A stretch of 64,000 nt of DNA from Microbulbifer hydrolyticus. Its GTDB lineage: Bacteria; Pseudomonadota; Gammaproteobacteria; Pseudomonadales; Cellvibrionaceae. Shown piece after piece: positions 10,690-19,552 of the stretch (the first letter of the stretch is position 1; the number at the start of each line of letters is the position of its first letter). The position numbers and the translations under genes were made by a program. The stretch spans positions 2,121,501 through 2,185,500 of the forward strand of contig NZ_CP047491.1 of NCBI RefSeq assembly GCF_009931115.1, in the 5' to 3' direction. Below the pieces are notes generated by a model that saw nothing but the letters and a program-made list of their open reading frames with translations, was not told where the DNA came from and searched no databases.

Positions 10690-11439
10690 ATGGATACACT
10701 GGTCTGGATCCTTGTCGGCGGCATGATCATGAGCGCCATTGCCATGATCGGTGCCGTGACCGTATTTATGCGGCGATCGACACTGGAGCGGATACTGTTG
10801 CCACTGGTGTCCCTCGCCGCCGCCACCCTGATGGGTGGAGCCTTCTTTCACATGTTGCCCCAAGGGCTGGAGAGTATGTCGGCACTGCCGGCAACGGTAT
10901 GGCTAATGGCGGGCTTCAGCAGCTTTTTGCTGCTGGAACAATTGCTGCACTGGCACCATTCCCATCGGCGTCAGCTTCGCAGCAATGCGGAACAGGACAA
11001 GCAGCCGGTTACTTATTTGATCCTGCTCGGCGACGCGATCCACAACCTGATTGGCGGCCTCGCCATTGCCAGCACCTTCCTGATTGATGCGCGTGCGGGG
11101 ATTTCCGCCTGGATCGCGGCGGTCGCCCACGAGATTCCCCAGGAGTTGGGCGACTTCGGAGTGTTGGTGCACGGCGGCTGGTCGCGTCGGCGTGCTCTCC
11201 TGTGGAACCTTATTTCGGCGTTGACCTTTCCCCTGGGGGCGCTGATTGCCTATTTTCTATCGCGACAATTCGATGTGGCGTGGTTGATGATGTTTGGCGC
11301 CGGCAATTTCCTCTACATTGCCGCGTCCGACCTGATACCGGAAATCAAACAACAGGCAGGATTGCGGGATGTCGCGGTGCACTTCTGTTTTTTTGGCGCC
11401 GGTCTGCTGCTGATGTTAGCGTTGACACAGGTGCTTTGA
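10690..11439 (+). CDS. ZIP-family metal transporter
   Basis: 249 residues with about eight hydrophobic segments. The two ZIP metal-site helices are clear: DAIHNLIGGLAIASTF (helix IV, with His and Asn) and AHEIPQELGDFGVLV (helix V, His-Glu pair plus Glu). A His-rich cytoplasmic loop (HWHHSHRRQ) precedes them, as in many ZIPs. The family imports Zn2+, Fe2+ or Mn2+ into the cytoplasm; the metal is not predictable here. It starts 4 bp after atpG on the same strand and ends with its stop directly abutting the stop of the convergent CPHC protein. Confidence 0.9.
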   Translation: MDTLVWILVGGMIMSAIAMIGAVTVFMRRSTLERILLPLVSLAAATLMGGAFFHMLPQGLESMSALPATVWLMAGFSSFLLLEQLLHWHHSHRRQLRSNAEQDKQPVTYLILLGDAIHNLIGGLAIASTFLIDARAGISAWIAAVAHEIPQELGDFGVLVHGGWSRRRALLWNLISALTFPLGALIAYFLSRQFDVAWLMMFGAGNFLYIAASDLIPEIKQQAGLRDVAVHFCFFGAGLLLMLALTQVL

Positions 11440-12600
11440 CTATATGAGCAGTTGCGGAAACAGCAGCATTGCCACGCCGAGCAGCAGCATCACCGCCCCG
11501 CTGATGAGTTTCAACCAGCGCCCCGTGCGTTCCGACAGCTTGCGGCTGCCCAGTGCGATGACCGCGAGGGTGACCATCAGTGCGTCGTCGGCAATATAGG
11601 CGAGGATGTAGAGTCCCAGGTAGCCGTAGTAGCCGGGAGCACTCAATTCTTGTTGCGCAAGCACCGCGGTATAAATCGCTGGAAGGCCAGCAGTGCAGAG
11701 CAGTTCGATGAAGTTCACCAGCACCGCCAGAATGGCGACACCGACCATGGACGAAAGCAGCGCGTCTGCGCGCAACACATTGCGTACCCGGGCATAGATA
11801 CCGCTTTTGGCAGAATCGGGAATCGACAGGGTGTATTTGCGGCGGCCGTCAAAGAAATCTCGCAGGTTAACGACACCGATAACGATGGCGATAGTGGCGA
11901 GCACAATACGCAGGAACCTGGTTAGCCCGACTACTAAAAACAGGTTCAGCCAGGCAGCCATAAACGCGTAGTACACCGCGCCGCTGACCAGCACAAATGT
12001 GCCGGCAATCAGCGCCATGCGACGACGGTCTTGTAGCCGTACCAGAATCGACAGCAGAAACAGCAAAACCCACATGGCGCAGGGATTGAAGCCGTCAATC
12101 AGTCCCAGGGCAATGGTGAAGAGAGGGAGGCCGAGCCGGTCGACACTGAGGTCGCCAAACCCCGCCTCTTCAGTCTTTCCCGGCGGTGCGCTGCCTCCCT
12201 CGATTAGTTGGTCCAGCTTGGGCCCGGTGTCCACGGCACTGACGAATCCCACCAGTACACGCCCCTCGATTACGAAGGTCGGGACGCCCGGCGGCCATTC
12301 ACCCACCCGCCGCGAGTGTCGTTCGAGGTCGTCGGCGGCACGGGGATCGGTATCCAGGGAGCGGTATACGATTTGCAGGTTGGGGTGTGCGCGCGCAAGC
12401 CGTGGCAGGTACTGTTTGGCATCTGCACAGTGTGGACATCCGCTGCGCACGAACACTTCGAGCACCTTGGCCTGCTGTGCCTGTGCGTTGTTCACGACAG
12501 TGAACAGCAGCCCCAGTAACAGGAGGGGAACGCCGACGGCAGAAACACATCGCAGACGGCGAGCTGAGGCGCTGTGTTCAAGAGTTGTTTGCTGGCGCAT
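11440..12600 (-). CDS. Thioredoxin-like (CPHC) domain fused to a CcdA/DsbD-like membrane domain
   Basis: 386 residues. A signal-like hydrophobic stretch (about 20-40, ending AQA) precedes a periplasmic glutaredoxin-like domain with the redox pair Cys55-Pro-His-Cys58 in FVRSGCPHCADAK. From about 150 onward there are six or more membrane helices. Cys residues in GFNPCAMW and ELLCTAGLP sit at positions recalling the CcdA/DsbD electron-carrying pair. The likely job is moving reducing equivalents between cytoplasm and periplasm, or keeping a periplasmic thiol partner reduced. Order and size differ from DsbD, whose thioredoxin domain is C-terminal, so it is not named dsbD. It is divergent from the P-type ATPase. 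Confidence 0.75.
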   Translation of the reverse strand: MRQQTTLEHSASARRLRCVSAVGVPLLLLGLLFTVVNNAQAQQAKVLEVFVRSGCPHCADAKQYLPRLARAHPNLQIVYRSLDTDPRAADDLERHSRRVGEWPPGVPTFVIEGRVLVGFVSAVDTGPKLDQLIEGGSAPPGKTEEAGFGDLSVDRLGLPLFTIALGLIDGFNPCAMWVLLFLLSILVRLQDRRRMALIAGTFVLVSGAVYYAFMAAWLNLFLVVGLTRFLRIVLATIAIVIGVVNLRDFFDGRRKYTLSIPDSAKSGIYARVRNVLRADALLSSMVGVAILAVLVNFIELLCTAGLPAIYTAVLAQQELSAPGYYGYLGLYILAYIADDALMVTLAVIALGSRKLSERTGRWLKLISGAVMLLLGVAMLLFPQLLI

Positions 12601-12691
12601 GATCTATCCGCTGGCTTTCTGTCTTCACATACATATAGCAGGAATCAGGTCCAAAGCGGGTGGCGCGGCATCGAGGCTGCTATTTTTGCTA

Positions 12692-12719
12692 TTGACAGGC
12701 GAAACGATGGCCTTATGAA
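12692..12719 (+). promoter_or_regulatory. Sigma-70-like promoter of the P-type ATPase gene
   Basis: TTGACA at 12692-12697 is followed after 16 bp by TATGAA at 12714-12719. Transcription would begin near 12726, giving a leader of roughly 18 nt before the ATG at 12744. The perfect -35 box makes this one of the clearer promoters in the window. Confidence 0.6.
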
Positions 12720-12743
12720 CACCTTTCTTACTCTCGAACCGCA

Positions 12744-15425
12744 ATGAACGACACCGATCAAGCCCGCCGGTGGTGCAGTCTTTCCATACCGGAAGTCTCC
12801 GCGCTGCTCACCGGCAATGACGCGGGACTGGACAGCGCCGACGCCGGGCAACGCCTTTCCCGTTATGGCCCCAATGCGCTGCCTTCACCACGCATGCCCG
12901 GGTTTCCGCACCTGTTTTTGCGGCAATTTATTAGCCCTCTGATCTATGTACTGCTGGCCGCGATGGTGGTGTCCGCGGTTGTCGGCAATCCCGCCGATGC
13001 CACGTTTATCGGATTGATCCTACTACTCAATGCACTGATCGGCGCCCTACAGGAGCATCAGGCACAGCGCAGTGCACAGGCACTGCGAAAGCTGATGGTC
13101 AGCCACGCACGAGTGCTGCGCGACGAAAAAATCTCCGAAATTCCCGCGCACGAGCTGGTTCCCGGTGACCTGGTGCTACTCACCTCCGGTGATCGGGTGC
13201 CTGCCGACCTTCGCCTGCTGAATTCTGTAGGGCTGGAGGTGGACGAGTCGGTTCTCACCGGAGAATCTCTGCCCGTTTTCAAAAACAGTGATCGGTTGTG
13301 TGAAGTCGATACACCGGTCGCGGAACAGGTCAATACCTGTTTTGCTGGAACGCTGGTTACCGCCGGGCGTGGCCGCGGACTGGTGACGACCACCGGTATG
13401 CACACGGAAATGGGCAAGCTGAGCCTGACCATGGAATCAGCACAGTCCGCCAGGCCGCCGCTGTTCCAGCGGATCGAGCGCTTCAGCAAAAAGCTGATGA
13501 TCGCGCTGCTGTTTGCGGTGGTGCTGCTGGCAGCCATCGAGCTTGCACGGGATACGGAACCGCTGGTGATTTTCATGACGGCTGTGGCGCTCGCAGTGTC
13601 CGCGATTCCCGAGGGCCTGCCGATGGCCCTGACGCTGGTGCTGTCCATCGGCACGCGGCGCATGGTCAAGCGGCACGTGATTGTACGCAAACTGGTGGCG
13701 GTAGAGAGCCTGGGTTCCTGTACCGTCATTGCCACTGACAAGACCGGCACCCTGACAGAAAACCACCTCACCGCGCGGGAAATGGTTTTCTGTGATGAGC
13801 GCAGCGTCACCATTGACGGCGGCAAACTGCCATCAGCAGCCAACGCGCCGAGACACAACAACTCGCTGGTGATCCGACTTGCCCGCGTAGCCGCCCTGTG
13901 CAATGAAGCGGAATTGCGTCCGCTGGAGAATGGTGAGTGGCACAGTAGTGGGGATGCAGTGGATCAGGCGCTGCTGGTGATGGCCCATAAAGTCGGGTTA
14001 CAGCGTCACACGCTTTCCGGGCAATGGCCGCTAATGGCCGAAGTTCACTATGAGCCCGCACTGGGCTTCGCCGCCACGCTGCATGGCAAGCCTCAGGGCG
14101 CGGGATCACTTGTCTGCGTCAAGGGCGCACTGGAAAAACTGTTGCCCATGTGCGATCGCATGGCGACTGCCGACGGGGATACGTCGCTGGATGCTGCGCA
14201 AGTACTGTCGGCAATGAGCCGTCTTGCCGAACAGGGCGCGCGCGTGCTGGCGTTCGCCGATGGCGAGGGCAGTGCCCCCGAACACTTCACGGCAGAAAAC
14301 CTTCGCGGGCTCTGCATGCTGGGACTGGTGGCGATGTTTGACCCGCTGCGTGCCGGTGCTGCGGACGCCGTTGCCGAGTGCCGGGCGGCAGGTATTCGCG
14401 TGTGTATGCTCACCGGGGATCACCCGCGCACAGCGCTCCGAATCGCGCAGGAATTGCGGCTTGCCGACCGTGACGATAACCCTGTGACCGGCACCCACCT
14501 GGCCCAGGCGGAAGCCAGGGGTCCTGAAGCACTGGATGCGCTGACCGCGGACACCCGCGTTTATGCGCGGGTGTCCCCAGAGCAAAAGCTCTCCATCGTG
14601 CAATCACTGCAGCGCCAGGGGCAATTCGTGGCGGTGACCGGTGACGGCGTCAACGATGCGCCGGCACTCAGTCGCGCTCATGTAGGCGTAGCGATGGGCG
14701 AGCAGGGGACCGAGGTGGCCAAGGAGTCGGCCGACCTTCTGCTCACCGATGACAACTTCGCATCGGTGGTGGCGGGTGTCGAGGAGGGGCGGATTGCCTA
14801 CCAGAACATACGCAAGGTGATTTTCTTCCTGATCTCCACCGGCGCCGCCGAGGTGATGCTGTTCGTACTCACCACCGCCTTTGGCCTGCCGCTACCCCTG
14901 ACGCCAGTCCAGCTGTTGTGGCTCAACCTGGTGACCAACAGTGTACAGAGTATGGGGCTGGCACTGGAGCCGGGCGAGGGCGACGAAATGCGCAAACCGC
15001 CACGCCCCCCCAAAGAATCTCTGTTCAATCCGGTGATGCTACGGCGGGTACTGGTTTCCGGAATGGTGATGGGCGGCCTCGCGTTTACCTGCTTTTACTG
15101 GCTGTTACAGCATGGCTGGGAAGTAGATGCGGCGCGCAACAGTGTACTGCTGCTGATGGTGCTGTTCGAAAACGTGCAAGTATTCAACAGCCGTTCCGAG
15201 ACCCGCTCCATTTTCCGTCAGCCATTTTTTTCGAACCCGGTCCTGCTGTTGGGCACCCTGTTTGCTCAGGGGCTTCATATCCTGTGTCTGTATTCACCGC
15301 TGATGCAGGAAGTACTCGGTGTCTCTCCCGTGAGCGCCATGCAGTGGAGTGCGCTGCTGTCGATTGCACTGTTGCAGTTACTGGCCATGGAGCTGTTGCT
15401 CTGTTGGACACGCGGGTGGCGCTAG
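12744..15425 (+). CDS. P2-type cation-transporting ATPase (SERCA/PMR1-like)
   Basis: 893 residues with the full P-type set: an N-terminal cation-ATPase domain, actuator TGESLPV, membrane motif PEGLP (Glu290), phosphorylated Asp332 in DKTGTLTEN, and hinge GDGVNDAPALSRAHVGVAMG. PEGLP places it with type II pumps (Ca2+, Mn2+ or Na+ export). Compared with SERCA M5/M6 (SSNVGEV and NLVTDG, remembered), the protein has STGAAEV (Gly700, Glu703) and NLVTNSV (Asn728, Thr731, Asn732). Two cation ligands, Asn768 and Asp800 of SERCA, are therefore replaced by Gly and Asn, and Ca2+ specificity should not be assumed. ATG 12744 lies 24 bp after the -10 box. Confidence 0.92.
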   Translation: MNDTDQARRWCSLSIPEVSALLTGNDAGLDSADAGQRLSRYGPNALPSPRMPGFPHLFLRQFISPLIYVLLAAMVVSAVVGNPADATFIGLILLLNALIGALQEHQAQRSAQALRKLMVSHARVLRDEKISEIPAHELVPGDLVLLTSGDRVPADLRLLNSVGLEVDESVLTGESLPVFKNSDRLCEVDTPVAEQVNTCFAGTLVTAGRGRGLVTTTGMHTEMGKLSLTMESAQSARPPLFQRIERFSKKLMIALLFAVVLLAAIELARDTEPLVIFMTAVALAVSAIPEGLPMALTLVLSIGTRRMVKRHVIVRKLVAVESLGSCTVIATDKTGTLTENHLTAREMVFCDERSVTIDGGKLPSAANAPRHNNSLVIRLARVAALCNEAELRPLENGEWHSSGDAVDQALLVMAHKVGLQRHTLSGQWPLMAEVHYEPALGFAATLHGKPQGAGSLVCVKGALEKLLPMCDRMATADGDTSLDAAQVLSAMSRLAEQGARVLAFADGEGSAPEHFTAENLRGLCMLGLVAMFDPLRAGAADAVAECRAAGIRVCMLTGDHPRTALRIAQELRLADRDDNPVTGTHLAQAEARGPEALDALTADTRVYARVSPEQKLSIVQSLQRQGQFVAVTGDGVNDAPALSRAHVGVAMGEQGTEVAKESADLLLTDDNFASVVAGVEEGRIAYQNIRKVIFFLISTGAAEVMLFVLTTAFGLPLPLTPVQLLWLNLVTNSVQSMGLALEPGEGDEMRKPPRPPKESLFNPVMLRRVLVSGMVMGGLAFTCFYWLLQHGWEVDAARNSVLLLMVLFENVQVFNSRSETRSIFRQPFFSNPVLLLGTLFAQGLHILCLYSPLMQEVLGVSPVSAMQWSALLSIALLQLLAMELLLCWTRGWR

Positions 15426-15455
15426 TTCATTCGCGAAATCGTCAGCAACCAGTTT

Positions 15456-15866
15456 TCAAGCCTCCGGAGTACCGGTATCTGATTCGCCATGCGCGAGTTC
15501 TTCGCGTGCCACGGTCGCGAGGTGTTCATACCTGCGTAGAAATTCCTGCAAGGTTTGCTCGTCGAGTTCTTCAAGGTCAAGCAGGGCGTTGTGCGCACCT
15601 CTGGTTGCCCGGATCAGTTCATCGAGTTTGACCTGAATTGCTTCCGTATCCCGGTTTTGTGTGTTCTGGATCAAGAACACCATCAGGAATGTGACTGTGG
15701 TGGTGATGGTGTTGATAATCAGTTGCCACGTATTACTAAAACCAAAAATGGGCCCGGATAGTGCCCAAAAAACGATAATGCCGACGGCTGCGGCAAAGAT
15801 CTTTGGTCGGCCACAGAAGTGGGCCGCTGACTTGGCAAGCTTTGAATACCAGTTGGATGGACGCAT
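15456..15866 (-). CDS. Low-affinity iron permease family protein
   Basis: 136 residues with two strong membrane segments (about 22-42 and 47-70) in a pattern known from the low-affinity iron permease family: FWALSGPIFGFSNTWQLIINT, then TVTFLMVFLIQNTQNRDT. A helical acidic tail follows (KLDELIRATRGAHNALLDLEELDE). AGAGGGAA precedes the ATG at a good distance. The family name comes from yeast Fet4 similarity; an iron role in bacteria is not proven. It is convergent with the P-type ATPase and lies 50 bp downstream of ppsA on the same strand. Confidence 0.85.
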   Translation of the reverse strand: MRPSNWYSKLAKSAAHFCGRPKIFAAAVGIIVFWALSGPIFGFSNTWQLIINTITTTVTFLMVFLIQNTQNRDTEAIQVKLDELIRATRGAHNALLDLEELDEQTLQEFLRRYEHLATVAREELAHGESDTGTPEA

Positions 15867-15916
15867 GGTAATTCCCTCTGACGAATGTCTACGCGCGTTA
15901 ACAACACGCGCTGTGG

Positions 15917-18331
15917 CTAACTATCTGCCTGCTGCTCGATAGCTGCCACCCTTTGTATGGTGCGTAAAAGGGCGTCCGGGCTCAGACTGATGGAATCGAT
16001 ACCAAGCTTCACCAGATACTCGGCCACCTCGGGATAATTGGATGGCGCCTCACCGCATATTCCCGCGGGAATACCATTGCGCTGCGCGCCCTCGATCGCC
16101 AGCCGAATCATTTCCAGCACGCCCGGGTCCCGTTCATCAAAGTCGAAGGCAACGATATCCGAATCCCGGTCAACGCCGAGTACCAGCTGGGTCAGGTCAT
16201 TGGAGCCAATGGAAATACCGTCGAACAGCTGACTGAAGGCATCGATCTGCACCACGTTGTTGGGGATTTCACACATCACATACACCTGCAGCTGCTGATT
16301 ACCGTGTGTCAGTCCGTGATCCGCCATTGCCCGCAGTACCTGCTCGCCTTCGGGAATACGGCGACAGAACGGTATCATGACCTTGATGTTCGTCAGCCCC
16401 ATGACGTCCCGTGCACGCTTTAGCGCAGCGCACTCCAGCGCAAATCCCTGAGCGTAGGCTTCGTGCGCATAGCGCGCCGCGCCGCGAAAACCAAGCATGG
16501 GATTTTCTTCATGGGGTTCAAAGGTGCTGCCGCCAATCAGGCGGGCATATTCGTTGGTCTTGAAATCCGAGGTACGCACGATCACCGGCCTGGGATAAAA
16601 GGCCGCGGCGATAGTGCCAATCCCTTCTGACAGTTTCTGGATGAAATAGTCTGATCCGCTGTCGTAGTGTGCGGTGAGCGCTTGAATTGCCGCACGATCG
16701 TTCTCGTCCCCGATCTTTTCCGGGCATGCCAGCGCCATCGGATGTGCCTTGATATGTTCGTTGACGATAAACTCCATCCGCGCCAGACCGACGCCGTCAC
16801 AGGGCAGGGCACTCAGGCGGAATGCCTGCTCGGGGCTGGCAAGATTGATCATCATTTTGGTCTTTGTGGCTGGCAACTGATCCAGTGCCACGGTGTTCAC
16901 TTCGAACGGAATTTCACCGCGATAAACCTGTCCCACGTCCCCTTCGGCACAACTGAGGGTAACGGTTTCGCCGTCCTGCAGCTGGTGTTCGCTGCCAATA
17001 CCGACCACGGCGGGAATGCCAAATTCCCGCGCCACGATTGCCGCATGACAGGTACGGCCGCCGCGTTCGGTCACCAGGCCGGCGGCCCGGCGCATGGCCG
17101 GGCCCCAGTCGGGGCTGGTACTTCTGGCGAGCAGTATCTCGCCGTCCTTGAACGCCGACAGTTGACTGGCATCGGTGACCCGGCGCACCTTGCCCGTGCC
17201 AATACCGGTGCCAATGGCCCGACCGCTGGCCAGTTGAGTATGCTTGTCCGGCTTATGAGGGAACCGGTAGTGCTTTAACTGGTTACGGGACTTCTGTGAG
17301 GCAACGGTTTCCGGGCGTGCCTGCAACAGATAAAGCCGGCCATCATCCGCGTCCTTGCCCCACTCCAGATCCATGGGACAGGGCGATCCACGGAGCGCAC
17401 TGTAGTGTTTTTCGGCAGTAATGGCGTAATGCGCGAGGGTCAGCACTTCATCGTCGCTGAGGCTGAACTGGTCCCGCAGGGCCTCCGGCGTGTCGATGTT
17501 GTGCACGTCCTGACTGTTAAGATCCTCGTCGCACACCATGGTCTGCTGTTTGGCGCCGATCTGCCGCCGCAGGACACACCGGTATCCCTGTTCGTAGGTG
17601 GGTTTGTGCACGTAGAATTCATCCGGGTCCACCGTGCCCTGGACGATATTCTCGCCCAGACCATATACGGAGGTAATGAACACCACATCGCGGAAACCAC
17701 TGTCCGTATCGAGGGAAAACATCACGCCACTGGACGCTTGGTCGGTGCGCGCCATTTTCATCACCGCGATGGCAAGGGAGACCTTGAAGTGATCGTATCC
17801 ATTGCGCTCGCGATAACTAATTGCGCGGGCGGTGAATAGGGACGCAAAACAGCGCCGACAGGCTTCGAGCAAGCCATCAATGTCACCTATATTCAGAAAA
17901 CTGTCATGCTGCCCGGCGAAGCTGGCGTCGGGTAAATCCTCAGCAGTAGCGGAACTGCGTACGGCTACCCGCAGTGTATCCCCGTATTCTGCACAAAGAC
18001 TTTCATAGGCGCCGGTAATTTCCTGTGCGACAACCTTGGGCAGACCGGCGCCGTACACAATCTCACGCGCATGTTCAGCAATCACATCCTGCCGATCATT
18101 GTCTGCATTCTGCAGGCCGTCCAGTAGCTCCCGTAAGGGTTTCCAGGCATTGGCGCTGTCGAGCACGGCTCGATAGGCTGCGGCGGTGATAGTAAAGCCA
18201 TTGGGAACAAGGATTCCCCGAGGTGATAGCGTGCGATACATTTCTCCAAGTGACGCGCTCTTGCCGCCAACGTCTGCAATATGTTCGAGCCCTGTGTCCT
18301 TGAACCAGCGAATGTAACGATATTCTGCCAT
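15917..18331 (-). CDS. ppsA: Phosphoenolpyruvate synthase
   Basis: 804 residues. The N-terminal pyruvate/ATP-binding domain includes DVGGKSASLGEM and VAVRSSATAEDLPDASFAGQ. The central phosphohistidine domain has GGRTCHAAIVAREFGIPAV with the catalytic His. The C-terminal PEP/pyruvate TIM barrel has SIGSNDLTQLVLGVDRDS. It converts pyruvate, ATP and water to PEP, AMP and phosphate for gluconeogenesis. ATG 18331 is preferred over a TTG at 18367 because family proteins begin at this point and GGTGG lies about 9 bp upstream. It is divergent from the stress protein gene. Confidence 0.95.
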   Translation of the reverse strand: MAEYRYIRWFKDTGLEHIADVGGKSASLGEMYRTLSPRGILVPNGFTITAAAYRAVLDSANAWKPLRELLDGLQNADNDRQDVIAEHAREIVYGAGLPKVVAQEITGAYESLCAEYGDTLRVAVRSSATAEDLPDASFAGQHDSFLNIGDIDGLLEACRRCFASLFTARAISYRERNGYDHFKVSLAIAVMKMARTDQASSGVMFSLDTDSGFRDVVFITSVYGLGENIVQGTVDPDEFYVHKPTYEQGYRCVLRRQIGAKQQTMVCDEDLNSQDVHNIDTPEALRDQFSLSDDEVLTLAHYAITAEKHYSALRGSPCPMDLEWGKDADDGRLYLLQARPETVASQKSRNQLKHYRFPHKPDKHTQLASGRAIGTGIGTGKVRRVTDASQLSAFKDGEILLARSTSPDWGPAMRRAAGLVTERGGRTCHAAIVAREFGIPAVVGIGSEHQLQDGETVTLSCAEGDVGQVYRGEIPFEVNTVALDQLPATKTKMMINLASPEQAFRLSALPCDGVGLARMEFIVNEHIKAHPMALACPEKIGDENDRAAIQALTAHYDSGSDYFIQKLSEGIGTIAAAFYPRPVIVRTSDFKTNEYARLIGGSTFEPHEENPMLGFRGAARYAHEAYAQGFALECAALKRARDVMGLTNIKVMIPFCRRIPEGEQVLRAMADHGLTHGNQQLQVYVMCEIPNNVVQIDAFSQLFDGISIGSNDLTQLVLGVDRDSDIVAFDFDERDPGVLEMIRLAIEGAQRNGIPAGICGEAPSNYPEVAEYLVKLGIDSISLSPDALLRTIQRVAAIEQQADS

Positions 18332-18562
18332 GTGGAATCCACCGCCTGATTTTGTCCCTGTTTTCAACGTCAGTTGCCGTCAATTTTTACCATTCTGACC
18401 ATAGCCGCGCTAAGCTGAATGCGCGCTCTGTTTTTCTCCATTCGCGTATTAGACGTCAGCACAATTGAGCCCCAGGGTCTCCGATAACATCGCTGACGCT
18501 TTTGAATGTCTGTAAACAAACTGTTTCATACGCTCTTACGCCGATCTTTCGGGGGATCCGCC

Positions 18563-19552
18563 ATGCCTTTCAAGCATATATTGTTGCCACTGGACAGCTC
18601 CACGCTTGCCGAGGAGGCCGTTACCCACGCCATCACCCTGGCACGTAGTAGTGGGGCCGACATTCACCTGCTGCACGTACAGAAGTCTCCCTCGCATTCC
18701 GATGAACACTGCACTGATCCGGTCGAATGGCGATTGCGCAGGGCCGAATTGCGCAGCTATCTAAAGAATCTCTCAGAGCAGATTACGGGACAGAATATCC
18801 GCGTGACGCTAAGTATTGTAGAAGGGCGGCCCGCAGAGCAGATCGTCGAATATTGTGAAGAGAAAAACATCGATCTGATTGTGATCACAGCCTATGGAAA
18901 GGGCGGTATCAGTCGCTTTGATTTCGGTAGTACAGCGCAACAGGTGTTCAGTGGATCCGGGCGCTCGTTTATGGTGGTCCGACCCGCGGGGGCGCCACCA
19001 GATGAGGAGGAAACCGCCTACCGGAGGATTCTCGTGTCCATGGATGGGTCACCGCGTTCTGAGTGGGTAGCTTGCCAGGTGGCCTCTATGATGCGTGGAC
19101 AGAAGGTCGAAATTATCCTGTTGCAGGTGATCGCCATACCGGAGATGCCGCGTCGTATGCCGATTACCCAGGAAGAGCATGCGACCCGAGAGAAATTTGT
19201 CGAATGTAACCGCCGTGCCGCAGAGGCTTATCTCGACGAAGTTGCACGGCAACTGCGCAACGGCATCAAGGTGACGCCGAAGCTTCTGGTGGCCCAGAAT
19301 GTTGCGGAGCGCATCTACGCAACCGCGGCCAAGGAGCAGGTGGATCTGATCGCCATGAGTGCCCACGACTGGCAGAGCGGTGCCCAGCAGGTAACCGGGA
19401 CACTCTGTCATACGGTCATGTGCCAGAGTAACCTGCCGGTACTGGTATTCCAGGATCTGCCAGAAGCCCAACTACAGGGCTTACGATTGGGATCCAATAT
19501 TTGCGAAATCCGTCATCCGACACTCTCCAACGACAGCTCAGCCCATCAATGA
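18563..19552 (+). CDS. Tandem-domain universal stress protein
   Basis: 329 residues with two Usp domains. The first starts FKHILLPLDSSTLAEEA and contains the nucleotide-binding-type motif GKGGISRFDFGSTAQQV. The second starts YRRILVSMDGSPRSEW and ends MCQSNLPVLVFQD. The ATG at 18563 follows a strong GGGGGA ribosome site; an in-frame ATG at 18506 lacks one. The stop overlaps the start of the cyclic glucan synthase gene as ATGA, so the two are probably translated from one message. Usp proteins of this kind are made during energy, oxygen or salt stress; the exact role here is unknown. Confidence 0.9.
   Translation: MPFKHILLPLDSSTLAEEAVTHAITLARSSGADIHLLHVQKSPSHSDEHCTDPVEWRLRRAELRSYLKNLSEQITGQNIRVTLSIVEGRPAEQIVEYCEEKNIDLIVITAYGKGGISRFDFGSTAQQVFSGSGRSFMVVRPAGAPPDEEETAYRRILVSMDGSPRSEWVACQVASMMRGQKVEIILLQVIAIPEMPRRMPITQEEHATREKFVECNRRAAEAYLDEVARQLRNGIKVTPKLLVAQNVAERIYATAAKEQVDLIAMSAHDWQSGAQQVTGTLCHTVMCQSNLPVLVFQDLPEAQLQGLRLGSNICEIRHPTLSNDSSAHQ

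Noticed and set aside
18368-18562. FNR/Anr-type sites (TTGAT-N4-ATCAA) for the stress cluster
   Set aside because: I looked in the intergenic regions before usp, gap, the P-type ATPase and atpD and found no match, so oxygen control could not be supported by sequence.
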